In this document: piece after piece, positions 9,882-19,399 of the stretch
How the letters are laid out: each line of letters opens with the position of its first letter
How positions within the stretch are numbered: the first letter of the stretch is position 1
Assembly: GCA_036924285.1 (NCBI GenBank)
Contig: JAYKYS010000018.1
Location: forward strand, 2,914,001 to 2,978,000
Reading direction: 5' to 3'
Source of the DNA: Asterella californica
Lineage: Eukaryota; Streptophyta; Marchantiopsida; Marchantiales; Aytoniaceae
Length of the DNA stretch: 64,000 nucleotides
Position numbers and translations under genes: made by a program
The notes under the pieces: generated by a model
Database searches by the model: none
What the model saw: only the letters and a program-made list of their open reading frames with translations
What the model was told of the DNA's origin: nothing

Positions 9882-9882
9882 C

Positions 9883-10287
9883 TGATAATCTGAATACAGA
9901 GATTACCATCTCCAACACCACAACAAGGATTACTCACAAACGGTCAAGCCAAACCCACTCTAAACGCGAAGAGAATCCGGATTACACTCAACTAGACTAT
10001 CCACCATAGCCTGGAGCTTGAAGGCTCAACTCAAAGAACTAAGGCCTCCAAGCCCTACCTGCGAAGTTTACCCCTAGTGGGCTCTCTCTCCAACTCGCCC
10101 TAACGGCACTAACGGCCTTACCGGGATGCGCCACTTCGCACTCGGTCAACCTAGCCGAGGTGCCCAAACTGACGTGAGAGCTGTCGTGCGCATACACATC
10201 GCTACACAACATACATCGCTGTCAGAGGTACACCACACATACACATAACACATGGACGATGTCATACACATACACAAGTGTATCACA
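9883..10287 (-). repeat. Complete 3' LTR of the DNMT element (405 bp)
   Basis: On the minus strand it starts TGTGATAC directly after the polypurine tract and ends ATTATCA. Positions 9883-10177 match 19400-19694; positions 10182-10287 match 9469-9574. Confidence 0.88.
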
Positions 10288-10301
10288 ATCGCCCCCCTAA
10301 C
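10288..10301 (-). other. Polypurine tract of the DNMT element
   Basis: The minus strand reads GTTAGGGGGGCGAT immediately before the LTR. This fixes the LTR boundary. Confidence 0.85.
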
Positions 10302-10460
10302 TGGCGGTTAGGTCCCTCTAACTCCAGATAGCTCCATATCCCAACTACGTGATACACACCTTCATGGGTGCAAGGATCAGGAGGCCGGGTGCTACATTGC
10401 CCCATCGTTAGTCGCCTGTCTGCAATCCATACCACGCAAAGATCTAATCGACTATCTCCG

Positions 10461-13400
10461 CTATATACATCGAGGACAAACCCACCGTCCAGTAGGAACT
10501 ACACTGAGAGGTGGAGTCAAACATGACATGTGCCAACCTCTCGAACAACCATCACACACCAACATACGGGCTGCTCCACCAGCAGACCCACACAACATAC
10601 ACCTCAAGCCCGCACGTACAACTGCTAAGCTTGGGTCAACGGTACCATCAATGTTGCGAAGATGACATGGCGCGCAATTACGCACATGGTCCTTCCACAC
10701 AACACCATCACGGCCCTCTAACATGAGTACTCCAGAAGGTAACACCTCACGCACTCGTAAAATAGTGCGCCCTGCGGTCACGTCCAACGTCGTCGGTGCA
10801 GTCTGCTGTAGATAGATATAATCGCCAGGATGAAACCTGCGAATCGACGGCCGATAACCTCCTCCTCGGATAGTCGCATACCGCAACGTGTCTCTATGCT
10901 GGGCAATCGCTAGGTTCTCAAAAGCCATAGGCATAACTCTCCGAAATGTCTCTGCTCGTTGAGAACATGCTCTCACCCACATATCCGGGTCATCAAGGTC
11001 CAGCACCTCAGCAGAATCACGACGAATGGCCGAAGGTAGATCTGGATCTCGGCCATAAAATAAGAAATATGGTGAGAAGGAAGCCAAAGACGCTTGTCGG
11101 TTAAAACGGTAGCCCATAGCCAACCATGGTAACTGCACATCCCAGTCTCCCAAGTGGCCCTTTTGCAAGCCATACTTGCGCAATCCTCTCTTCACCGTCT
11201 GAACTACCCTCTCCGCCAAACCATCCGCCTCAGGATGATCTCGAGATGTAGTCCGATGATCAATCAGCGCCTGATCACACAAGGCCTGAAACTCACCAAG
11301 GAACTCTGTACCTTGGTCTGTCAGCACTTCAGCTGGTGCTCCGAAACGACTCAGCACTCGATCTAAGAAAGCGTACGCCGTCCCTTCACTCGCCTTGTCT
11401 GGTAATGCCACCAACTCAATCCACTTGGAGAAGTGCTCCACCATCACCAACACATACCGGTGGTGACGTACGGTCAACGATAAGGGTCCCGCAAAATCCA
11501 AACTCCAACGATAACCCAACCCCATAATCGGTAAGGGGTGTAACTGTGGAGTAGGAGCATTAAACGATGCTCGTACTCGATCACAAACCACACATCGTGC
11601 GACAAACTGTTGCACATCGATGTGCATACCACGCCACCAATACTGTCCTTGGAGTAAGCTATGCGTACGCTTCACTCCAAAATGTCCCAACTCCTCATGG
11701 GCATGTCGTACTAACTGTGCCCTCTGGGATGGATGTGGCACTATCCGTACCCTTCCATCACCCCACACTCGAAGTACATGTCGTCCTTCTCGTCGAAATC
11801 TCTTCGCTCGTTGAAGGACACGATCTCGCTCCTTGGCACTTACTGTGCCTACTACCACATCAGTACGTAGATACTCCATCACGGTCACATCATCATGGAT
11901 ATCTCGCTGGTCTGGAACACCATCTCCACCCTCAGGATCTGGAGACTCATCATCTACTCTCTGACCAGAGAAAGATACGACTTGGCCCTCCATACTAGAG
12001 TTCATGGCCAACACACAAAGAAAGGCAGATGCATGCCACCCTGGCACTATCTCCTCATCAACCTCGTCATGCCATCGAGCCCCAGTCTGATCCTGCTGAC
12101 TCGTGCACGGGTTGCGACTCAACCCATCGGCATCTAGGTTTGCAACTCCAGGTCTATGTACTACCTGGAAGTCATACTCCTGTAAGATCAGAGCCCATCG
12201 TGCAAGCTTCCCTGTAAGCTTATCGGATTCCATCAACCACTTAAGCGGCTGATGATCAGTGATGAGAGTAAAGAGGTTCCCAAACAGATAACATCGAAAG
12301 TGTGCAACATCCCACACTGCCGTCAAACACTCTCCCTCATACGAACTATACCTCGCCTCCGCTGAATTATTGGAGCGACTGGCATATGTCACCACGAACT
12401 CCTTTTTCTCATCATCATGTTGAGTCAGCACTGCTCCAAGTCCCAACATACTCCAATCTGTGTGCAGTTGGAAAGGACGCCCCCTAACGGGTCTCCTCAA
12501 GATGGGAGCAGATGTCAACCTATCCTTGAGCTCTACAAAAGCTCGCTCCTGCTCATCTCTCCACTGCCACTCCTGGTCCACCTTCATCAGCTTGGTCAAC
12601 GGCTTCGCAATTGCACTAAACCCTTTCACGTATCGACGATAGAAGTTCGCCAAACCAACAAATGCTCGAACTCGACTCACATCTGTGGGGCGCGAAATAC
12701 GTGTAATAGCCTCAACCTTCGTCTGTTGAACACCCAATCCACCTGGATAGATGGTGTGGCCCAGATACTCTACCAACTCCTGGAAGAACTTACACTTCCC
12801 AGGGTGTAACTTCAACCCATGAGCTCTCAACCGCTCAAACACATCCCGTAAGTGTCTCTTGTGCTCCTCCACTGTAGCACTATAGACTAAGATGTCGTCA
12901 ATATAACATCTGACAAAATCCAATCCTGCTAAGATTCTGTCAATCACCCTTTGGAACTCAGCAGGGGCATTCTTCAACCCAAATGGTAAGAACCGCCACT
13001 GATACAAACAATCCTTGCCGTGAGAGTCAATTCCCCAGAATGCTGTCTTGGACTTATCTTCTTCTCTCACTGGCAACTGATGATACCCTGCTCGAAGATC
13101 CAAAGTACTGAAGACCTTCACATGCCCCACTGCATCAAAGATCTCCTCAGGTGTCGGCATGGCATACTTATCGGACTTCGTCTGCCGATTGATAGGACGA
13201 TAGTCCCCACACATCCGTCTATCTGTGTAGTTGCCATACATATCCTTCTTGGCTGGCATAACTGTGGCAGATGCATACTCTCCATGCGACATCTCCACCA
13301 ACCCAGCCTCCAACAAGTCTTGAGTCCGACTCTGGATCAAGGCTCTCTCCATGTCACTATACCTGTAAGGACGTCGAAAGATTGGCGTGTCATTAGCCAA

Positions 13401-13556
13401 GTCGATCCGTATGCCAGGTCCTTTCAAGGTACCCAAATCCTTCATACTGAAGGCAAAACAATTCCTGTAGCTCTTCAGGAATCTTTGGACTCTTCGTCTC
13501 TCCTCTCCTATAAGCTTGGGTCCAATCTTTGGCTCCCAAGTATCCTCTGTCACCAT
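10461..13556 (-). CDS. Gypsy Pol: RT, RNase H, integrase and C-terminal PHD finger
   Basis: The frame is open from the UAG at 13587-13589 to 10461. From M at 13556, residues 50-250 are reverse transcriptase with FSTLDLRAGYHQ, LPFGLKNAP and YIDD at 218-221. RNase H follows with HTDWS, YEGECL, ITDHQPL and DGLSRN. Integrase has the HHCC zinc site (HEELGHFG..CVVCDR) and catalytic D, D, E in LDFAGP, TDQGTEF and GLAERV. The last 50 or so residues form a C4HC3 PHD finger: CMLCGS, VCDGC, GWHMSC, WVCPRC. PHD fingers usually bind histone H3 tails, so a role in choosing integration sites is plausible but is inference. All catalytic residues are present and no internal stop was seen. Confidence 0.93.
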   Translation of the reverse strand: MVTEDTWEPKIGPKLIGEERRRVQRFLKSYRNCFAFSMKDLGTLKGPGIRIDLANDTPIFRRPYRYSDMERALIQSRTQDLLEAGLVEMSHGEYASATVMPAKKDMYGNYTDRRMCGDYRPINRQTKSDKYAMPTPEEIFDAVGHVKVFSTLDLRAGYHQLPVREEDKSKTAFWGIDSHGKDCLYQWRFLPFGLKNAPAEFQRVIDRILAGLDFVRCYIDDILVYSATVEEHKRHLRDVFERLRAHGLKLHPGKCKFFQELVEYLGHTIYPGGLGVQQTKVEAITRISRPTDVSRVRAFVGLANFYRRYVKGFSAIAKPLTKLMKVDQEWQWRDEQERAFVELKDRLTSAPILRRPVRGRPFQLHTDWSMLGLGAVLTQHDDEKKEFVVTYASRSNNSAEARYSSYEGECLTAVWDVAHFRCYLFGNLFTLITDHQPLKWLMESDKLTGKLARWALILQEYDFQVVHRPGVANLDADGLSRNPCTSQQDQTGARWHDEVDEEIVPGWHASAFLCVLAMNSSMEGQVVSFSGQRVDDESPDPEGGDGVPDQRDIHDDVTVMEYLRTDVVVGTVSAKERDRVLQRAKRFRREGRHVLRVWGDGRVRIVPHPSQRAQLVRHAHEELGHFGVKRTHSLLQGQYWWRGMHIDVQQFVARCVVCDRVRASFNAPTPQLHPLPIMGLGYRWSLDFAGPLSLTVRHHRYVLVMVEHFSKWIELVALPDKASEGTAYAFLDRVLSRFGAPAEVLTDQGTEFLGEFQALCDQALIDHRTTSRDHPEADGLAERVVQTVKRGLRKYGLQKGHLGDWDVQLPWLAMGYRFNRQASLASFSPYFLFYGRDPDLPSAIRRDSAEVLDLDDPDMWVRACSQRAETFRRVMPMAFENLAIAQHRDTLRYATIRGGGYRPSIRRFHPGDYIYLQQTAPTTLDVTAGRTILRVREVLPSGVLMLEGRDGVVWKDHVRNCAPCHLRNIDGTVDPSLAVVRAGLRCMLCGSAGGAARMLVCDGCSRGWHMSCLTPPLSVVPTGRWVCPRCI

Positions 13557-13586
13557 GCTAGAGATAGAAGACGAAGTCGTTGACTG

Positions 13587-15605
13587 CTATCTTGCAGCCT
13601 CTGGAGCAGTTTTCTTCTGCTCACCACCAACAACCTCCACCGCTACTGTGCGTAAAACTTCTGCAGTTCTAGCTGCAAGCTCCACACTCTCTCCTATGAC
13701 ATCCCATGATGTCCAAGGATGACGAACTCCACTTGCCTCACCCCCAGCCTTTGCCTCCACCGACCCGGTAGGCAAAGAGCTCAAGAGTGCTCGAGCAGTA
13801 ACACCCGTCGATCGCATCCGACGCTGCTCAGCCAATCCAAGGCTAACAATCCATGTCAAGCAATTCAAGTCCATTGCTTGACCCAATACTTGACGACGTG
13901 AAGCCTCCGACACCGAAGCTACTGCCGTCGTACCCGTAGTGAAACCCATCGCTCGCTCTCTCTCATCGGCATTGGGCTCCATCAACTGCCGTAATTGAGC
14001 ATCCCACACAAGCCCAGGTCCTCCATCTCTGTAAGCATGTGACGCTGGAAAGCTTACCAATGTGGGTAATGCTACCATGGGCCGTCCCACTAGGTTCACC
14101 ACTGCCATGGATGACCTATCGACGACTCTCACTACTTGAGATCGTCGTCCTGCATCCAAGATGCTATCAACCGTGAGGTGCGCTGGTCGTCTCACTCCAT
14201 CGTGTGCGCGCTTAAGCACCTCTCTCGGTAACAAGTTCGTCCACCACAACCATGGACGATGTGCACGAGATCCCACTCTCGCTGCATCCAACAACACTGC
14301 TGGTCCAACCCAAGACCGCACTTGGTGCACACTCGCCATCATCTGTGTACGAGCATCACCCAACAAAGGAACGTTCTCCAAGATGTACGTTGGAGAATCC
14401 ACCTGATGCATCTGGAGATGTCGTAGGATCCGTAACATCTCCCAGAACATCCTAGATCGCGGGTCATGTAAACCCTGACCTCTCCCTGCACGCGTGTGAC
14501 CTTGACATGGCCATCCGGCTATCACCAAGTGAATGGTGCCCACAAACGTGAGATCCTGCGCCCCCAGCAGCGAAATATCCGACCGTAATGCTTGCTGGTA
14601 TCCTCTAACAGCTGATATGGGCAACAACTCAGGATATCTCTGCACCAAACGTGCCACATGTCGCAATGAGATGCGTCTCGCAATCTCATCTCTCTCCACA
14701 TACAAGTATCGCTGTACTTGTATACCTGCCTGCAATACCGCAGCCAAACCTGTGCTGATCCCTCCAAACAGCTCCAGCACACATACACCTTCCTCTGGAT
14801 ACTGCCACACAATGGGAGTCGTATCCAATGGTGATAAGGTCACAGGGCCAGTAGCAGGAACAACCCTTTGTTCCTCTACTGGTGGTACAAAAGCTTCACT
14901 CCAAGCCTGCTGCACCAACTGATCAGCATACTGCTGCAACTCTCCACTTGAACTCCAGAGTGGAATATCCAAGGCAGATGGTACTAACGTAGACATGCTA
15001 GGCATGTCCTCCACCTCCTCATAGATCGGAGTATCCTCCGCATGGGCATTGCCCTCCAACAACTCGCCCGGCCAAGTGATGACCGAACTGAACCCTGCAA
15101 CGGATGCCATCGTCCCTGGTGTAGGCTCCGTCGTCCCAACTCTAGCACTGAACCGCACTGGTAAGCGGCTCACTCGTCCCTCACCGGACTGCCAACCTGG
15201 TCTGTAAGATGCTGTCTCCGCCCAATAGTCGATCACGAACCCCATAGGGTACAACACAGCACCTCCCACCAATACATCATAAGACTCTGCGACTGTAACG
15301 ATGGCCTTGGCCCTCACCATAGAGCCATCCGTGGGGTGATCTGGCCGAACTCTCACCGTCAACATCTCACGTGTCATGTGTAGAGCCGTACCTCCTGATC
15401 CCCCTAGAGATGTCTGCAACTGGAATGGACATCTCTCTATCTCGGACTTCTTCAGACCCAAACCAATACACGCTGCCTTTCCCAACATCAACGGTTGGGC
15501 TCCAGAGTCTAACAAGACCTTCTGGGGTCGATACACTTTCCCTGAAGGTGCCACCAAACAGAAGATATCACTTCTGTTGTCCAACAACACCACACCTGGT
15601 GCCAA
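13587..15605 (-). CDS. Protease fused to a cytosine-5 DNA methyltransferase
   Basis: The aspartic protease comes first: DSGAQ at residues 33-37 and the VLVGG block near 112. From about residue 274 the protein is a C5 DNA methyltransferase: motif I LELFGGISTG (277-286), motif II VERD (303-306), motif IV WPCQGH with catalytic Cys367, motif VI ENVPLL (410-415), motif VIII SRAHRPW (446-452), motif IX RERAMGF (549-555) and motif X GQAMDLN (575-581). The end pattern (ERAMGF ... SRRQVLGQ) resembles DNMT3 more than bacterial enzymes. The target-recognition region is short (about 456-545) and there is no extra reader domain in this part. It would methylate cytosine in DNA, possibly the element's own cDNA. 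The frame is open from the UGA at 15666-15668 and ends at a UAG with a readthrough-type context, in frame with Pol. Confidence 0.92.
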   Translation of the reverse strand: MAPGVVLLDNRSDIFCLVAPSGKVYRPQKVLLDSGAQPLMLGKAACIGLGLKKSEIERCPFQLQTSLGGSGGTALHMTREMLTVRVRPDHPTDGSMVRAKAIVTVAESYDVLVGGAVLYPMGFVIDYWAETASYRPGWQSGEGRVSRLPVRFSARVGTTEPTPGTMASVAGFSSVITWPGELLEGNAHAEDTPIYEEVEDMPSMSTLVPSALDIPLWSSSGELQQYADQLVQQAWSEAFVPPVEEQRVVPATGPVTLSPLDTTPIVWQYPEEGVCVLELFGGISTGLAAVLQAGIQVQRYLYVERDEIARRISLRHVARLVQRYPELLPISAVRGYQQALRSDISLLGAQDLTFVGTIHLVIAGWPCQGHTRAGRGQGLHDPRSRMFWEMLRILRHLQMHQVDSPTYILENVPLLGDARTQMMASVHQVRSWVGPAVLLDAARVGSRAHRPWLWWTNLLPREVLKRAHDGVRRPAHLTVDSILDAGRRSQVVRVVDRSSMAVVNLVGRPMVALPTLVSFPASHAYRDGGPGLVWDAQLRQLMEPNADERERAMGFTTGTTAVASVSEASRRQVLGQAMDLNCLTWIVSLGLAEQRRMRSTGVTARALLSSLPTGSVEAKAGGEASGVRHPWTSWDVIGESVELAARTAEVLRTVAVEVVGGEQKKTAPEAAR

Positions 15606-15665
15606 ACTAGCACGGTCAATCGCCGGCCTAGCTGGTAACTCATCTAACCTAGCAGCCGCCGCTTG

Positions 15666-16004
15666 TCAAGTACCACTGGTAGCTGTCCTGATCCTCGACT
15701 CCATGGACACGTCTACCGCCTCTCGCTGAACTACTTCAGCACTAGAGGTAACTACATCCTCACTCTCACTGAGCGTGGCCGCCATCTGGAACACTGGAGC
15801 CAAGTTGACTCCCAATGCCCTCATATCCGTGGCTGAGAATAGTGGGGCTCGCAAAACTGCTGTAGCTGCCCCCAACATCGGGTTCGACGTCGCATCCACA
15901 GACGTCGAAGGTGGACTCACATCACACCCACTCCTGGATGTCGATGCCTCCAACTCTACTGCACCATCGGTAGGTCGTTTAGGAACCATAGATGTGGTCC
16001 TCAA
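15666..16004 (-). CDS. Linker block between gag and protease of the DNMT element
   Basis: An in-frame block of about 120 residues lies between the UAG at 16026-16028 and the UGA at 15666-15668. It is Ser/Thr/Ala-rich with no domain I recognise. Its frame is shared with gag and protease, so it is probably part of the same polyprotein, at the gag C-terminus or a processing spacer. Confidence 0.6.
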   Translation of the reverse strand: MRTTSMVPKRPTDGAVELEASTSRSGCDVSPPSTSVDATSNPMLGAATAVLRAPLFSATDMRALGVNLAPVFQMAATLSESEDVVTSSAEVVQREAVDVSMESRIRTATSGT

Positions 16005-16025
16005 CGCCTCCGATAACGTGAACGA

Positions 16026-17111
16026 CTAGGGAAGCCTGGCTTGTCTACCAGCCTCCCCGCGTTGTGGATCCAACTCCACTGACGCACCTCGTGGCTCAGA
16101 GGCACGTACTGCACCTCTAGTCACTGCCGCAGATGTCTCAATCTGCGCCACACCAGCCATGAAGTCGAAGTCACCTCCTTCTCCTCCATAAGACGTGGAA
16201 GCCTCTGTTCCACCTGATCTCCGCTGAGCCATAGCCATACTAGCTATCCTCTGCTCCAACTGCTCAATCCGAGCAGCCATACCTGCTTCTGACGTCGTAG
16301 CAGGCGGTGGACCGACCGGTCCTCTCCCAGGTGCTGGACCTCTACCTCCAGCTCGACCACCACGGCCTCCCTGAGCTCCTCCGCCTCGTCCACGATCAGC
16401 CTTCCCTTGCCGCAACTCGGGATGGAGATCAAAACAACGGTCACTACTGTGACCAGGTCGTCCGCAATGCTCACATTGCCTGGGTACTGCTTGAGACGTC
16501 CCTGATGTCCCTGACGTCTCATAACCTCTCCTCTGTGGACAGTCCCTCTGCTGATGAGGACCATCACACGTCCAGCAAGGACCCGCTTGCTGCTGACTAG
16601 AGAAGGACGGCATGGGCTTCTGCCCACCAGATCCTCCAACACCTCCCTGAGATCGTGACTGCTCCGCACGATCCTTACCACCACCACCACCACGCTGTTG
16701 CGTAGCCTGTGATCCTCGAGAAGAGGTGGTCGCTCCATGTGGTGTCTCCTTGCTGAACCTAGCAACCACCACCCTCTCCTCCACCATGTTGAGCTCAATC
16801 CGCTCAGCCAGACTAAAGACAACCGCCAACGTCGGAGCGGTATCTCTAAGAAGAGTAGCATCTCTAACTCTCCTACGCAGCTCCCGGTCTAGTATCCCAT
16901 ACCAGAACTGGACTGCCTGTGCTTCCGTCACCCCTTGGGTAACGCTGATCAACCGCCTCATGCGAGTAAACGCCTCGCGTAGGCTCTCTCCAGTCTTCCG
17001 CTGGAACTCCTGCAGACTCCTCAACTTGTCGGTCCGCACACCCTGATAGTTCTTCCTCAAACATTGGAAGAACTGAACCACAGGGTTAAACCCTGGTGGT
17101 ATCTCGCTCAC
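16026..17111 (-). CDS. Gag of the DNMT element: capsid and two zinc knuckles
   Basis: The frame is open from the UAG at 17244-17246; the first codon given here is a GTG, so it is unlikely to be a real start. The capsid-like part (FFQCLRKNYQGVR ... LREAFTRMRRLI ... FWYGIL) matches the retrotransposon gag fold pattern. Two nucleocapsid zinc knuckles follow: CWTCDGPHQQRDC, with a three-residue C-to-H gap, and a canonical CEHCGRPGHSSDRC. An RG-rich basic tail then likely binds RNA. The block ends at UAG 16026-16028. Confidence 0.88.
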   Translation of the reverse strand: MSEIPPGFNPVVQFFQCLRKNYQGVRTDKLRSLQEFQRKTGESLREAFTRMRRLISVTQGVTEAQAVQFWYGILDRELRRRVRDATLLRDTAPTLAVVFSLAERIELNMVEERVVVARFSKETPHGATTSSRGSQATQQRGGGGGKDRAEQSRSQGGVGGSGGQKPMPSFSSQQQAGPCWTCDGPHQQRDCPQRRGYETSGTSGTSQAVPRQCEHCGRPGHSSDRCFDLHPELRQGKADRGRGGGAQGGRGGRAGGRGPAPGRGPVGPPPATTSEAGMAARIEQLEQRIASMAMAQRRSGGTEASTSYGGEGGDFDFMAGVAQIETSAAVTRGAVRASEPRGASVELDPQRGEAGRQARLP

Positions 17112-17243
17112 ACTACCACCTGCTCCACTACTTGTGGATGCACCGGTAGTAGGTACTCCGCCACTTGTGGCTGCACCACTGCTACTGGCACCCGAACTCG
17201 CAGGTGCTACGCCTCCCGAAACTGCGCCAGTAGTGATAGAAAC

Positions 17244-17681
17244 CTAGTTGGGAGACCAATGTTGTCTCCACAACTCGATCTCAACACTGTAATCTCGCCT
17301 GAACTCATGATAATCGTCCATCGGCGGTCCCACCAAGTGCTGGAACAAACCCTTCCACGCCATGAAGGGTGTAAACAGCTGTGGGTTCCGCATCTGCTGC
17401 AGATCGCACCAACTGTCAAACTCCTGGATGAAGTCATCCAGCTCAATGGTACCAACTGTACCCGAGTAACGTCGAGGCCCCTTCGTGGCCCCATAGATCT
17501 CGTCCATGTCCCACAACAACGGTGTGGTGACACTAGACTCACCACCAGAAAACACGCTGTCTGCGTCTGACTCGTCCTCTGGAACAACCGACGGCAATGG
17601 TGTAGGTAGTCGGTACCTCACCCCACTCCGTGTATATCCACTGTTCGAGAAGTCTCCACCAGAACCTCCCGAGAACTCCAT
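17244..17681 (-). CDS. N-terminal gag block of the DNMT element
   Basis: It starts with ATG at 17681 and is in the same frame as the next gag block. It is acidic and Ser/Gly-rich at first, then helical-looking (DDFIQEFDSWCDLQQM, PFMAWKGLFQHL), consistent with a gag N-terminal domain. It ends at UAG 17244-17246, which would be Gln if a C to T change were undone. This is the most likely translation start of the whole polyprotein. Confidence 0.75.
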   Translation of the reverse strand: MEFSGGSGGDFSNSGYTRSGVRYRLPTPLPSVVPEDESDADSVFSGGESSVTTPLLWDMDEIYGATKGPRRYSGTVGTIELDDFIQEFDSWCDLQQMRNPQLFTPFMAWKGLFQHLVGPPMDDYHEFRRDYSVEIELWRQHWSPN

Positions 17682-19399
17682 GATGAGAGAATCCCGCTAA
17701 CACACTCCCCAACCGGAATGTCGCAATCTCCGTCACCACCGTAACCACCACTTGCCTAATCCCGCTCCTACTGAGCTCACCTATCCCCTACTAGGACGGT
17801 CAAGGTAAGGGCAACCTGTACCTGTCATCACCACAAGCAGCCTCTCACGGTCTGTTGGTCGTCACTCCAACCGCACCGTGAGAGAGACAAAGGTAGTCTG
17901 ACTGGTCCGCAACTCCAGCCTCACTACCGACAGCACACTGGAGTGAACTCACTCCGAAAATCAAGCGCCAACACAAGCAAACGCGGCGTACAAACAGGAA
18001 GCAGAGTATGGAGGGGTTCCAACCACAAGAAGTCCAAACGATAACCCTCCACACTCAAACATTCACATAAAGAGAAACCCAGCCCCACCCGGACTGACGA
18101 CTCCTTGTCGGTGACCACATGCACAATATATGGTCACCAACAGTCGTAACTGACACTGGAGGTCACTAACTAGATGTCCACACCTCTAGTAGCTCCAAAA
18201 ACATCCACGTGATAGCTCTACTAGCTCACCCAAGACAATTGCCACCAATTGCCTCCATACGCGCCTCTACGGTGTAGGCAAACACTACCACAACTATAGC
18301 TTCCCCCTAATACTGTGGGGTCGCCTTACCACTCCTCTAGGGACGTGCGAGAAGGTCTCCTACTACCTTATACAAGTCCATAAGTACTTGCACGTATCCC
18401 TGTAGGACACCAAGAGCTATTGGTCTAGTGGTAAAGCCAAAGCTAAGACTACAGAGTCAGGAGTCCAGGTCCAGGAATAGTGTTGGGATGGGTGACCAGC
18501 TGGTTTTACCCTTCCCACACACCTGAAAGTTGGATACCTCTCTCACGCACGTCAGCAAGCTGGCTTGCGGCGGGCACGAGCTCAAGCTCAGGCTCAGCTC
18601 CGCTCCGCCTCCGCACTCACGCACCTCTGCTCCTCGAAGCCTCTAAACGCCTCCTAACACGCACTCCACATCTCGACACTCCCGCTCAGCTCCGCTTGAA
18701 GTAGAGTAGAACAGGTACACACACCAGAAGAGGCTCGAATTGCAGAAGATTGCACCAAAACAGTCTCCAAAACAGCGAAAACAGCTTGCGGGTGCACACG
18801 GGTGACCAAAATTTGACGTAAAACAGCAAGAACCTCCAAATCCAACTCGAACACCACCAAAACAGATTCGCAAATGCACCACACACACTTCGCGGATGCA
18901 CACACACACACAAAACAACTACTAAACTCGAGTTTCCACACGAAATTGAGCCAAAATCTGACGTAACTACCCTTTTGCACTTGCGGGTGTCAGAGCAGCG
19001 AACTTCGACATGCCATAACTTCTTCAATCCTTGGCCAAACTCCACGAAACTTGGTGCGCTACAATCGTCTCTCCAATGCGCTTCCAAAGAGTCCACTCCG
19101 GCCCGACATTGACAAGTATTTCAGCTGCTACGCCCAAACGCGCAATCCGGCTCCAACAACACACTTCAAGAACATTCCGCAAAATTTCTGCAGCGCTTCC
19201 GCATGACAGAAATCTCCACTCGACCCCAACAACAGCAAATCGATCTGCGACCAGCAATGTAGCACGGCGCCCACACACCTCGATCACAGCTCCAAACAAT
19301 CAACCACGAACGGCAACGCCCGAAGATACCAGCGGACGATTTCCGATTTCAGATCTGCGAGCTCTTACTGAACTCCTCCTCGACCTGCACTTAGTTCTT
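17682..19399 (-). other. Long untranslated leader of the DNMT element
   Basis: About 1.7 kb lies between the 5' LTR and the gag ATG, with no long open frame in sense. It contains the pol III-like motif segment at 18415-18515 on the plus strand. I could not find a canonical TGG-starting primer-binding site directly after the LTR (minus strand reads AAGAACTAAGTGCAGG). Confidence 0.6.
18415..18515 (+). other. Possible pol III-type (tRNA/5S-like) SINE head, antisense in the leader
   Basis: TGGTCTAGTGG at 18421-18431 fits the tRNA A-box consensus. About 40 bases later GGTCCAGGAAT partly resembles a B-box. GGGATGGGTGACC at 18485-18497 matches the 3' internal part of 5S rRNA genes. No full tRNA or 5S can be folded, so a SINE fragment or chance similarity are both possible. 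Confidence 0.3.

Noticed and set aside
9358..9885. Plus-strand 175-codon open frame as an independent RT gene
   Set aside because: It fuses element II DNA, LTR and an antisense RT fragment. Only 9576-9881 is RT.
18421..18497. A tRNA or 5S rRNA gene
   Set aside because: Only isolated box-like words are present. No cloverleaf, anticodon arm or full 5S could be formed.
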